Origin: Bradyrhizobium nitroreducens
GTDB taxonomy: Bacteria > Pseudomonadota > Alphaproteobacteria > Rhizobiales > Xanthobacteraceae
NCBI RefSeq assembly: GCF_002776695.1
Contig: NZ_LFJC01000003.1
Coordinates: 7,552,638 to 7,616,637 of the forward strand
Length of the DNA stretch: 64,000 bases
Reading direction: 5' to 3'
Program-made: the position numbers and the translations under genes
The notes under the pieces: generated by a model
Told to the model about the DNA's origin: nothing
What the model saw: the letters and a program-made list of their open reading frames with translations, nothing else
The model's database searches: none
In this document: in pieces, positions 26,366-34,981 of the stretch
Numbering within the stretch: the stretch's first letter is position 1
Layout: every line of letters begins with the position of its first letter

Positions 26366-29300
26366 TCACCACTCATATCGCACCGTGCCCTTGCCCGTGT
26401 AAGTCTGCGTGCTCTGCGAGAACTCGCCCTCGACGGTGCCTGCGAGCGAGAAGCCGTTCCTCCACTTCATCTCGGCGCGGCCTCCAACGAGTGCGGCGTC
26501 CGCCGCCGGTTGCGCGCCGTTGACCGTGAAGGCCGCGCCGGGGAGCGTCTGGAAGGCGGCGCTGACGAGGCGGTTGGTATTCGAGTCATGCGCCCAGGCG
26601 AGCCGGCCGCGCAGCGTGAGCAGGCCGTCGTTGACGAGGAAGCGCTGGTCGGTGCGGGCGCCGAACTCGGTGCGCACATTGGTGGTGTCCTGCGGGGTGT
26701 AGGACAGCGCGAACTGGTTGCTGCCGACGATCGCGGTCTCGCCGTAGCCGGGGAGGTGGAAGGTCGTGGCCTGCACGGCCGCGTAGGGCGTCACGCCGAA
26801 GCTGGAGGCGGGGATCGGTGCGAAGCGCCAGCCGGCTTCCAGGCGGCCGGAGAAGGTGCTCGCCTTGAAGTTGGCGGTGAGCTTGTCGGTGCCTGACACC
26901 GTGACGGTGCGATCCGTCGTGACGTCCTGCCAGCCATAGGCGAGTGCCGCGGAGAGATAGGCCGGTCCGAAATTGTGGCGGGCATAGAGACCGGCCTGGA
27001 ACAGATCGGCGCGGCCGCTGCCGAGACTGTCGGACAGCGCAAAGTTGTAGCCGGCGCCGCCGAGCGCAAAGCCGAGCAGCGTGTTCGGCGAGACGCGATA
27101 ATCGGCACCAACCACGGTGCCGTAGATGCGGCTGGTGGTGGTGCTCGAACCCGATGCCGCGTTGCCGTTCAGCGTGCTGGCGCCGCCATACCCGGAAGCC
27201 CACACGCCCCAGCGTCGGTCGATGACCTCGCCGCTGGCCGCGCGCGGTGTCACTGCGGCGTAGGCCTCGCGTACCCTGGCGTTTTCTGGTGCGGTGGAAG
27301 CGTAGCCCAGCGTCCCGCCGTCGCCAGCCGTGCCGCCGCGCTCGCCATCCGTACCGCCACCGCCCAAGGGATCGAGCATGCCGACGAATTGCTGCATGGC
27401 GTTGAACGAGGCCTGCGTCCCGGCGGCGCCGGGCTGGCCGGAGACCTGGCTGAGCCCGTGGTTGAGCTGCGGCTGGCCCATGTTGAGCAGGGCATCGAAG
27501 CCGGCCGGCGGCGTCCCGCCGCTCGCGACGGCTCCGTTGATGGCGCCGGCGACGTTGCTCTGGTTGGCGCCGGTGCCCGCCGGCAGCGCGCTCGCGCCGG
27601 GATCGAGCACGAGGTAGACGTTGTTGAGGTCGTAGGTGAGATGCGGATTGCGCGCGGGGCTGAAGCTGCCGCTGACGCTCAGCCCGGCGAACTGCGTTCC
27701 GCCAAAGCCGCCGGTCGCATTGAGGATGGTGTAGGTCTGGCTGCGGAAGCTGCCGGGGATCGCCACCGCCTGCACGGTGGCGCCGGTCAGGGTCGCGGTG
27801 CCTGAGACGTTGGTGCGGTCGGCCGCGGACGTGGAGACCTCTACCGTGTAGAAGCTACCGGCACTGAAAGCGAGGTTGCCGCTGACGGTGAGGGTGCCCA
27901 CGGAATTGCCCGGCGCCAGTGTGCCGCCGCTCGCAATCGTCGTGTTGCCGACGATGCCGGTGCCGCCGAGCGCACCGCCCGCATTCACTGTGACGCCGCT
28001 CGAGGCCGTGATATCGCCATTCACCGCCAGCGTGCCGCCATCGATCGTTGTGGCGCCGGTGTAGGTGTTGACGCCCGAAAGAGTCAGCTTGCCGGTACCG
28101 ACCTTCACCAGCGAGGCGCCAGTGCCGCCGCCGGATCCGCCGTCGGCGAGCACGCCGGTGACATTGGTCGACAGGTTGTTGTTGCCGAGTGTGAGCTCCT
28201 TGCCGCCGAGGTCGAAGGTGCCGCCGCCGGCGAGCGAGCCGGCGCTGAGCTTGTTGTCGCTGTTCGGGCCGGTGCTCATCGAGAAGTCGAAGACGGCACC
28301 CGGCGTACTGTTGATGAGCTGTGCGCTGCCGGCGGTGGCGTTGCCGTCGAACAGCACGTTGCCGCTGTTGGCGATGGTGGCGCTACCGGCCGTGGCGTTG
28401 GTATCGAACGTCAGCTGCGCGCTGTTGGTAATCTGAGTGCTGCCGGCGGTAGCGTTGCCGCTGAACACCAGCGTGCCGGCGGAAACCGTCAGGGCGGACA
28501 AATTGTCCGCGCCGGTCAAGGTCAGCGTTCCAGCGCCGGACTTGGTCAGCGCGCCGCCGTTGAGAGTCTGGCTGACGGTGAAATTGTTGCCGGCGTTCGC
28601 AATGTCGAACGTGCCGCCGCCGGCACCCAGGGTGATGGTGCGCGTGGTGGCGGTGAATGCCGTGCCGGTGATTTTCAGCGTGCCGCCGTTGAAGGTCAGG
28701 CCCCCCGCGAGGTCGCCGAGATTTGCGTCCGAGGAGACGCTCACCGTTCCGCCGGCGAAGATGGTGCCGCCGGTATAGGTGTTGGCACCTGACAGCGTCA
28801 GTGTGCCGGTGCCGGTCTTGACCAGGGAGCCGCCGGTGCTGCCATTGGCGCCGCCGTCGGCGATCACGCCGCTGACGGTGGTCGACAGGTTGTTGGAGCC
28901 GACCGTCAGCGCGTTGGCGCCGAGCGAGAACGTGCCGTTGCCAGCGATCGAGCCGGCCGAGAGCTTGTTGTCGCCATTCGGGCCGGCGCCGTAGGAGAAA
29001 TCGAAGACCGCGTTTGCTGCGTTGTTGATCAACTGCGCGTTGCCGGCGGTAGAGTTCTCGTAGAAATAGGTCTTGCCGCCGGCATTGTTGGTGATCGTTG
29101 CGTTGCCGCCCGTGCTGTTGTTGTAGAAAAACGTCGTGCCGTTGGTGTTATCGATGGTGGCGTTGTCGGCGGAGCTGGACTCCTTGAAGTACATATAGGA
29201 GTTGTTGGTGAAGCTGGCGCTCCCCGCCGTGCTGTTGCCGAAAAAGTTCAGATAAGAATTATTGCCGTTGGTGATGGTGGCGCTGCCAGCCGTGCTGTTG

Positions 29301-30823
29301 CTGTAGAAATACATGAAGATCGGGCTGGAGGCGTTACTGCTGGTAATGGTGGCGCTGCCCGCCGTGGCGGTGTTGTTGAAAGTCAGGATGGAGTTGTTTG
29401 CAATAGCGGCATTGCCTGCCGTGCTGGAGGCGTAGAAATACAGCGTGCCGTTGTTGGTGATGGCGGCGTTGCCCGCCGTGCTAGTGCCAAAGAACTCCAG
29501 GATGTTGTTGTTGGTGACGGTGGCGCTGCCAGCCGTGCTGGTGTTTAGGAAACCCAGGCTGCTGTTGTTGGTGATGGTGGCGCTACCCGCCGTGCTGGTG
29601 TTGTAGAAATACGTGAAGGCATTGTTCGTGATCGTCGTGATGCCGCTTGTGTCGGCGTTGAGGATCCTGAACGTGCCTCCACCACTGACGGTGACCGCCC
29701 CCAGAATGGAGCCAACCCCACCGGTGTTATTGCCAAGCCATAGTTCGCTACCGACGCCATTGACGGTGGTGCCGCCGGTATAGGTGTTGGCGCCGGTCAG
29801 GGTCAGCGTGCCGGTGCCAATCTTGACCAGCGAGCCGCCTGCGCCTGAGATGACGCCGCTGACCTCGGTCGAGGCATTGTTGGAGCCGACCGTCAGCTCA
29901 TTGGCGCCGAGGTTGTAAGAGCCGCCCCCGGCGATCGAGCCGGCGCTGATCTTGTTGTCGCCGTTCAACCCCGTGGTGAGGGAGAAGTCGACCGAGCCGC
30001 CGCCATTGTTGATGATGGCGGCATTGCCGGCCGTGCTGTTGTCCCGGAACCGCACGATGTAATTGTTGGTGATGGTAGCGCTGCCGGCCGAGCTTGAATT
30101 GTAGAAGCTTAGTATGCTGCCAATGTTGCTGTTGTTGATGGTGGCATTGCCGGCCGTGCTGTTGTCCACGAACTGGAGGTCGCTATTGTTGTTGATGGTG
30201 GCGTTGCCGGCGGTGCTTGAACCAAAGAAGACTAACTCACCGTTGTTGTTGATGGTGGCGCTGCCGGCCGTGCTGCCCTGTGTGAACCATAGGCTTCCAC
30301 TGTTGTTGATGGTGGCGCTGCCGGCGGTACTTGAACCGCTGAACGTGATGAGGGCCGCGCCGATGGCGTAGTTGATCGTAACGCTGCCGCCGTTGACCGT
30401 GATGCCGGTGCCGGTGAAATTCAACGGACCGCTGACGTCAAACGTGTAGTTCGAGGCGCCGGCGTTGAACGTCCAGCCGCCGACGCTGACGCTTGAAATC
30501 GCCAGGCCGGTGGTGTCCGAGGTGCCGAAGGAGGCCGTGCCGACAGGCACGAAGCCGCCGTCCCAGTTGGAGGCGGTGCCATAGTCGCCGCTGCCGGGGG
30601 AGGTGAGCCAGGTGCCGTTCGACGCGGCGCGCGATGGCGCAGCCGGCAGCGCCCAGGCCAGGGCCAGCGCCGACGACGTCAGCAGCGCGACCCGCAACCG
30701 GGGGGTCGCCTTGAAATAGTCTTTCCCCGTCCTCACCACTTCCCCCAACACGCAGGTCCCGAGTCCTCGATCGGATTCATTGCATCGGGTGGGGATTGGT
30801 GTCCTGATAAGGGCTTGGCTCAC
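26366..30823 (-). CDS. autotransporter with beta-strand repeats and C-terminal barrel
   Basis: A type Va secreted surface protein of up to 1485 residues. A signal sequence lies around residues 35-66. The in-frame GTG at codon 30 follows a GGGGGAA site and gives a more normal signal peptide than the annotated first codon. The passenger has about 20 units of roughly 20 residues built on STAG-x-A-T-I-x-N-N in three blocks. Each block ends in autotransporter-associated segments such as GTGTLTLTGANTYTGGTT. The C-terminal 270 residues form the barrel, starting near RWGVWASGYGG and ending in RYEW, an aromatic terminus as the assembly machinery needs. It is divergent from a CadC-like regulator. Confidence 0.9.
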   Translation of the reverse strand: MSQALIRTPIPTRCNESDRGLGTCVLGEVVRTGKDYFKATPRLRVALLTSSALALAWALPAAPSRAASNGTWLTSPGSGDYGTASNWDGGFVPVGTASFGTSDTTGLAISSVSVGGWTFNAGASNYTFDVSGPLNFTGTGITVNGGSVTINYAIGAALITFSGSSTAGSATINNSGSLWFTQGSTAGSATINNNGELVFFGSSTAGNATINNNSDLQFVDNSTAGNATINNSNIGSILSFYNSSSAGSATITNNYIVRFRDNSTAGNAAIINNGGGSVDFSLTTGLNGDNKISAGSIAGGGSYNLGANELTVGSNNASTEVSGVISGAGGSLVKIGTGTLTLTGANTYTGGTTVNGVGSELWLGNNTGGVGSILGAVTVSGGGTFRILNADTSGITTITNNAFTYFYNTSTAGSATITNNSSLGFLNTSTAGSATVTNNNILEFFGTSTAGNAAITNNGTLYFYASSTAGNAAIANNSILTFNNTATAGSATITSSNASSPIFMYFYSNSTAGSATITNGNNSYLNFFGNSTAGSASFTNNSYMYFKESSSADNATIDNTNGTTFFYNNSTGGNATITNNAGGKTYFYENSTAGNAQLINNAANAVFDFSYGAGPNGDNKLSAGSIAGNGTFSLGANALTVGSNNLSTTVSGVIADGGANGSTGGSLVKTGTGTLTLSGANTYTGGTIFAGGTVSVSSDANLGDLAGGLTFNGGTLKITGTAFTATTRTITLGAGGGTFDIANAGNNFTVSQTLNGGALTKSGAGTLTLTGADNLSALTVSAGTLVFSGNATAGSTQITNSAQLTFDTNATAGSATIANSGNVLFDGNATAGSAQLINSTPGAVFDFSMSTGPNSDNKLSAGSLAGGGTFDLGGKELTLGNNNLSTNVTGVLADGGSGGGTGASLVKVGTGKLTLSGVNTYTGATTIDGGTLAVNGDITASSGVTVNAGGALGGTGIVGNTTIASGGTLAPGNSVGTLTVSGNLAFSAGSFYTVEVSTSAADRTNVSGTATLTGATVQAVAIPGSFRSQTYTILNATGGFGGTQFAGLSVSGSFSPARNPHLTYDLNNVYLVLDPGASALPAGTGANQSNVAGAINGAVASGGTPPAGFDALLNMGQPQLNHGLSQVSGQPGAAGTQASFNAMQQFVGMLDPLGGGGTDGERGGTAGDGGTLGYASTAPENARVREAYAAVTPRAASGEVIDRRWGVWASGYGGASTLNGNAASGSSTTTSRIYGTVVGADYRVSPNTLLGFALGGAGYNFALSDSLGSGRADLFQAGLYARHNFGPAYLSAALAYGWQDVTTDRTVTVSGTDKLTANFKASTFSGRLEAGWRFAPIPASSFGVTPYAAVQATTFHLPGYGETAIVGSNQFALSYTPQDTTNVRTEFGARTDQRFLVNDGLLTLRGRLAWAHDSNTNRLVSAAFQTLPGAAFTVNGAQPAADAALVGGRAEMKWRNGFSLAGTVEGEFSQSTQTYTGKGTVRYEW
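28270..28475 (-). repeat. autotransporter repeat block 3 (three units)
   Basis: Three in-frame units of about 60 bp encode GNATAGSTQITNSAQLTFD-like sequences, in the part of the passenger nearest the barrel. The units vary at third positions and in the last residues. Confidence 0.7.
28985..29660 (-). repeat. autotransporter repeat block 2 (about eleven units)
   Basis: The longest array: about eleven units of 54-72 bp sharing the core STAGSATITNN and a following aromatic hydrophobic strand (LNFFG, TLYFYA, MYFKE). Unit length varies by whole codons. The DNA is AT-richer and asparagine-rich compared with flanking genes. Confidence 0.75.
29964..30345 (-). repeat. autotransporter repeat block 1 (six units)
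   Basis: Six in-frame units of about 57-66 bp after the N-terminal 160 residues, each with STAG-S/N-ATINN and a short beta strand. This is coding repetition, not a CRISPR array, because units abut without unique spacers. Confidence 0.75.
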
Positions 30824-30900
30824 TTCTGAAAGTTTCTGATATTTGCGTTTCAGAGCCGATTTTCGGGCATATTCGCCAGACTTCCGCTATATGAGCCGCC

Positions 30901-32655
30901 TTGAGAGACGTGTTGGGGGTTCACTTGCTTCGTTTCGCCGGCTTCGAGCTGGACCAGCAGCGCGCGGAGCTGCGCGGGGCCGATGGCACGCCGATCAAGC
31001 TCCGGCCCAAGACCTTCGAGATGCTCCGGCTATTCGCTACCAGTGGCGGCCGCGTGCTGAGCAAGCAGGAGCTGATGGAGGCGGTCTGGCCGAACGTCCA
31101 TGTCGGCGAGGACAGCCTGTTCCAGTGTATCCGCGAGCTCCGCGCCGCGCTCGGCGACGAGCGGCGGCAGCTGATCAAGCTCGCCTCCGGCGGCGGCTAC
31201 CTGCTGGCGACGGAGGTTGAGGCTGCGCCGGCCGCCGACCCGGTGCCGGCCGAAGAGGACCGGCCAGCCCTGGCCGGCGAGGTCGCGTCCCCGCCGCCCG
31301 CTGAGATCGCCGCCGCAAGACCACAGCGCGCCTGGTTCGGCTTGCGCCGGCAGGCAACGGTCACCGCCGTGGCCGGGCTCTGCGTGATCGTCATGGGCCT
31401 TGCGGTTGCCGCGCCCGTGCTGAAACCGGACCTCCTGTTCAAGCGAACGCCGCCGCGGCTTGCGGTGATGCCGATCGTTGACGACAGCAAGGACGCGCGC
31501 GGCGCGGCGATGGCGGCCGAAGTCACCGCTCGCCTCACCGATGGTTTTGCCAGGATTCAGAACATCAGCGTGGTTGCGCCGCGATTGGCGGCCAGGGGCG
31601 GCGACAGCAGCGCTGCCTCCACCGCATCATCCGATTACGAGCTGCGCGGCGAGCTGGAGCGTCGCGATCAATCGTGGACGCTGCGTGCTCGCATCATCAA
31701 GGCGGCCACCGGCGAGGTGCAGTCGGTCGTCACAGCTTCCGTCGCCGCGGACGAGGCGGACCCGCAGCTCGCGCAGTCGCGTCTCGTCGCCGGCGTCGGT
31801 CATGTGCTTGCACGCCGCCTCAACGAGATCCTGGCGCCGGGCTCGGTGCGCTCCAGCAGCACCGGCTCGTCTGCGGGCGGTGACAAGGTCGCCGTCGAGC
31901 AGGCGCTCGCCTCGATCAACCAGACCACGCGCGAGCGCTTTGGTGCGGCGCAGACCATGCTGCAAAAGGCACGCACGGACGATCCCGACAATCTCGAAAT
32001 CGCGGTTGCGCTCGCTTCGCTTCAGATGCGGGGCATCCAGATGCGGTGGTTCAGCCCGGATGAAGCCGTTGCGGTCGAGGCCGGGGCCAGTGCGACCCTC
32101 GAGCAGGCGTTGCGGGCGAGGCCCAATTCGATTCCGGCGCTCGAGGCTTATTGCCGCTTCCAGAGCGCCACCAATCGTTTCGTGGAAAGTCTCGTGACCT
32201 GCGGCAAGGCGCTGAGCTTCGATCCCTGGAACGGGTCCGCGCTCTATCTGATTGGCCTCGGGCAGGTCTTTCTCGGCCGGTTCGACGATGCGCTCGCGAC
32301 GTTTCGGCTGGCCGACCGCTACGACACGCCGCCGGCCTCGCGCTGGACCTGGCTGCTCGGCGCGGGCTGGGCGACGCTTCTGAAGGGGCAGGGCGAAGAG
32401 GCGGTGCCCTGGATCCAGCGCTCGATCGCGATCACGCCGGCAACCGGACGCTCGCACATGCTGCTCGCCGTCGCCTACCAGCGATCGGGGCGGTTCGAGG
32501 AGGCAAAGGCTGCGATCGAGGAGGGTCTGAAGCTGCAGCCCGGCACGACCAGACTCAACGTCGCGCCGCCGGCGAAGAATGCGAGCCCGGTTTATCTCGC
32601 AGCCGCCGATCGCATCGTTCAGGGAATGGTGGATGCGGGATTGCCGGAGCAGTAG
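30901..32655 (+). CDS. CadC-like winged-helix regulator with transmembrane helix and TPR region
   Basis: A 584-codon membrane-bound transcription factor. An OmpR-type winged helix covers residues 10-105 (RPKTFEMLRLFATSGGRVLSK, then IRELRAALGD and LASGGGYLL). A Pro/Ala linker and one transmembrane helix (about 152-172) follow. A TolB-like segment (PRLAVMPIVDD) leads into a C-terminal tetratricopeptide region. No receiver domain is present, so the periplasmic part probably senses. Possible starts are the TTG at 30901, GTG at 30910, or TTG at 30925, which follows GGGGG by five bases. Divergent orientation suggests control of the autotransporter gene. Confidence 0.8.
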   Translation: MRDVLGVHLLRFAGFELDQQRAELRGADGTPIKLRPKTFEMLRLFATSGGRVLSKQELMEAVWPNVHVGEDSLFQCIRELRAALGDERRQLIKLASGGGYLLATEVEAAPAADPVPAEEDRPALAGEVASPPPAEIAAARPQRAWFGLRRQATVTAVAGLCVIVMGLAVAAPVLKPDLLFKRTPPRLAVMPIVDDSKDARGAAMAAEVTARLTDGFARIQNISVVAPRLAARGGDSSAASTASSDYELRGELERRDQSWTLRARIIKAATGEVQSVVTASVAADEADPQLAQSRLVAGVGHVLARRLNEILAPGSVRSSSTGSSAGGDKVAVEQALASINQTTRERFGAAQTMLQKARTDDPDNLEIAVALASLQMRGIQMRWFSPDEAVAVEAGASATLEQALRARPNSIPALEAYCRFQSATNRFVESLVTCGKALSFDPWNGSALYLIGLGQVFLGRFDDALATFRLADRYDTPPASRWTWLLGAGWATLLKGQGEEAVPWIQRSIAITPATGRSHMLLAVAYQRSGRFEEAKAAIEEGLKLQPGTTRLNVAPPAKNASPVYLAAADRIVQGMVDAGLPEQ

Positions 32656-32658
32656 AAA

Positions 32659-33591
32659 TCATCGCCACCTTCTGTGCAGCCACAGCCACTGCTCCGGATG
32701 CTCGCGCACCCAGCTCTCCACCACGCTCGTGACCGCCTGCGTCGTGCCCTGGATGTCGATCTTGCCCTCGGCATCGCGCACCGGGGGGATCTCTTCGGTC
32801 AGCTCGGCGCGGAAGCGGAAGCCGGGCAGGCGGATGATGCGGACGCCGTGGATCGGGCATTCGACCTGGCGCAAGAGACGCGCCAGCATCGGGTTGGCGC
32901 GGGTCTTGCGGCCGAAGAAGGTGACCTCGACGCCGCCGGTCAGATACTGGTCGACCAGCATGGCGACGTGCTTGCCGTCCTTCAGCGCTTGGCCGAGCCG
33001 CAGCGGCGCGTCGCGGCCCGCCGGGATCAGCGTGCCCATGTTGACCTGGCGCATCTCCTGGATGATGCGGTCGGCGGAGGCGATGTTGGGCCGGCGATAG
33101 AGGATCGCGCTGTCCAGCCCGTGCGCGACGGCGGCGAGCGCCGGCAATTCCCAATTGGCCAGATGCGCGGCGAAGATCAGCGCCGGCTTGCCGTCGTCCC
33201 TGATATGATCGAACAGCTCGACGGTGCGCGGCGGCAATTCGATCCGACTGCGCTCCGGGTGCGTGCGGTCGTAATCCCAGACGTGGTCCATATGGGCGAA
33301 TTCGGCGCCGACGCGGCCGAGATTGTCCCACACGCCCATCAGGATCCGTTCGATCTCCTCGGGCGATTTTTCCGGGAAGGCCGCGGTGAGGTTGGCGCGG
33401 CCGATGCGGTGCTCGCGCAGCCGCGGTCCGATCAGCTTGGTTGCGCGTGCGAAAAAGTCCGAGGTCTTGACCGGATCGAAATAGCGCGTGGTACGCAGCA
33501 TGCCGACGGTGGCGGCGCCGATCAAGCTGCCGCCGAGCGATTTCACTGCGTTCCGCGCGCGAATCTTCGTGCTGATAGAAATCAGCGCCAT
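32659..33591 (-). CDS. lpxXL: lipid A very-long-chain acyltransferase (LpxL/HtrB family)
   Basis: A 310-residue membrane-associated acyltransferase of the lauroyl/myristoyl transferase family. The catalytic HX4E motif is HLANWE near residue 143. Its place at the end of an acpXL-fabZ-fabF-fabF cluster indicates the LpxXL enzyme that moves the very-long-chain hydroxy acyl group from AcpXL to lipid A. It lies 11 bp after fabF1. The assignment rests on family plus context. Confidence 0.88.
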   Translation of the reverse strand: MALISISTKIRARNAVKSLGGSLIGAATVGMLRTTRYFDPVKTSDFFARATKLIGPRLREHRIGRANLTAAFPEKSPEEIERILMGVWDNLGRVGAEFAHMDHVWDYDRTHPERSRIELPPRTVELFDHIRDDGKPALIFAAHLANWELPALAAVAHGLDSAILYRRPNIASADRIIQEMRQVNMGTLIPAGRDAPLRLGQALKDGKHVAMLVDQYLTGGVEVTFFGRKTRANPMLARLLRQVECPIHGVRIIRLPGFRFRAELTEEIPPVRDAEGKIDIQGTTQAVTSVVESWVREHPEQWLWLHRRWR

Positions 33592-33602
33592 GCTGCGTCC
33601 GG

Positions 33603-34880
33603 TCAGGCCGGTTCGCGGGTCAGGATCAGCGAGGCGTTCTGGCCGCCGAAGCCGAACGAGTTCGACATCACTGCGGTGACGCGGGCGTCGCGCGCCTTGT
33701 TGCCGACCACGTCGAACAGGATCGTGGGATCCGGGGTGTCGTAGTTGATGGTCGGCGGGATGCGCTGATGCTCGAGCGTGAGCAGCGAGAAGATCGCCTC
33801 GACGGCGCCTGCGGCCGAGATGGTGTGGCCGACCATCGACTTGTTGGAGGTGACCGGGATCTTCTGCAGCAGTTCGCCGAACACGGCCGAGGTCGTGTTG
33901 TACTCCATCTTGTCGTTCTCGGGCGTCGCGGTGCCGTGCGCGTTGATGTGGTCGATCTGGTCCGGCGTCATGCCGGCGTCGGCCAGCGTCTTGTTCATGC
34001 AGCCGATGATCGGCTTGCCGTCGGGAGACGAACGGGTGCGATGGAAGGAATCGGTGAGCTCGCCGCAGCCGGCGATGACGCCAAGGATCTTTGCGCCACG
34101 CGCGGTGGCGGCCTCATAGCTTTCCAGCACGAGCGCGCCGGCGCCTTCCGCCATGACGAAGCCGTCGCGGTTCTTGGAGAAGGGACGGGAGGCCGCCTGC
34201 GGCGGATCGTTCTGCTGCGACAGCGCCGAGAGCAGCGAGAAGCGCACCAGCGCTTCCGGGTTCACGGTGCCGTCGGTTGCCACGCACAGCGCGGCGTCGG
34301 TCTCGCCGCGGCGGATCGCCTCGACGCCGAGCTGGATCGAGGTCGCGCCGGAGGCACACGCCGTCGACAGCGAAATCGGCGAGCCCTTGGTGCCGAAAGT
34401 CTCGGCGAGGTATGCGGCGACCGAACCGAACATGAAGCGGTGATGATAGGCGCTGTACTTGCCGCCGCCGGAGATGCGCAGGAGGTCGTCATAGGTGAAG
34501 TCGGGCTTGCCGACGGCGCGGCCGAGCTCGCGGCGCTGCGGCCATTCCACCTCGACCGGCGCGACCGCCAGGAAGAGGGGACCCGGGAAGTCGCCTTTGG
34601 CGCCGATGCCGGCTTGCGCAAGCGCTTCATCCGTCACCAGCTCCGCCATCCGCTCCGACAGGCCGGTGGAGGAGAACGGTTCGACGTTCACGAAGTCGAC
34701 CGTACCGGCCATCGTGGTCTTCAGGCCGTCGACCGGAAAGCGCGTGATGGTGCGGATGCCCGATTCGCCGGCGACGAGCTTGGCCCAATTGTCGGCCTTG
34801 CCGGCACCGAGCGAGGTCATGATGCCCATGCCGGTAACGACGACGACGGGGCGCCCGAGTTTGTCGCGTGGTGCAGTCAT
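33603..34880 (-). CDS. fabF1XL: 3-oxoacyl-ACP synthase II, catalytic copy of the very-long-chain locus
   Basis: A 425-residue beta-ketoacyl-ACP synthase that elongates acyl chains with malonyl-ACP. All catalytic residues are present: Cys175 (STACASGA), His315 (NAHGTATP), Lys347 and His352 (NKSMVGHTISAAG). It is separated from the upstream fabF2 by about 100 bp holding a palindromic repeat. In rhizobia this cluster makes the C26-C28 hydroxy fatty acid of lipid A. I infer it acts with FabF2. Confidence 0.9.
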   Translation of the reverse strand: MTAPRDKLGRPVVVVTGMGIMTSLGAGKADNWAKLVAGESGIRTITRFPVDGLKTTMAGTVDFVNVEPFSSTGLSERMAELVTDEALAQAGIGAKGDFPGPLFLAVAPVEVEWPQRRELGRAVGKPDFTYDDLLRISGGGKYSAYHHRFMFGSVAAYLAETFGTKGSPISLSTACASGATSIQLGVEAIRRGETDAALCVATDGTVNPEALVRFSLLSALSQQNDPPQAASRPFSKNRDGFVMAEGAGALVLESYEAATARGAKILGVIAGCGELTDSFHRTRSSPDGKPIIGCMNKTLADAGMTPDQIDHINAHGTATPENDKMEYNTTSAVFGELLQKIPVTSNKSMVGHTISAAGAVEAIFSLLTLEHQRIPPTINYDTPDPTILFDVVGNKARDARVTAVMSNSFGFGGQNASLILTREPA

Positions 34881-34900
34881 GTCGATCCCCCGATAGAGCT

Positions 34901-34950
34901 AAAGCATGATCCGGAAAAGTGTGACGCGGTTGTCCGACGAGATCATGCTC
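34901..34950. repeat. short palindromic repeat between fabF2 and fabF1
   Basis: Arms AGCATGATC (34903-34911) and GATCATGCT (34941-34949) flank GGAAAAGTGTGACGCGGTTG. This resembles a dispersed palindromic element familiar from Bradyrhizobium genomes. It interrupts an otherwise tight gene cluster and could form an mRNA hairpin. Confidence 0.65.
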
Positions 34951-34981
34951 AAAACAACATCCGGCCGAAGCGCGCCGCGCT

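Noticed and set aside
27876..28994. Several hydrophobic-looking plus-strand open frames opposite the autotransporter
   Set aside because: They abut each other without ribosome sites and simply mirror the low-complexity passenger sequence on the other strand.
26400..30400. Regularly spaced repeats that might be a CRISPR array
   Set aside because: Units are contiguous, vary in length by whole codons and translate to a repeated STAG-x-A-T-I-x-N-N protein motif; there are no unique spacers and no cas genes.
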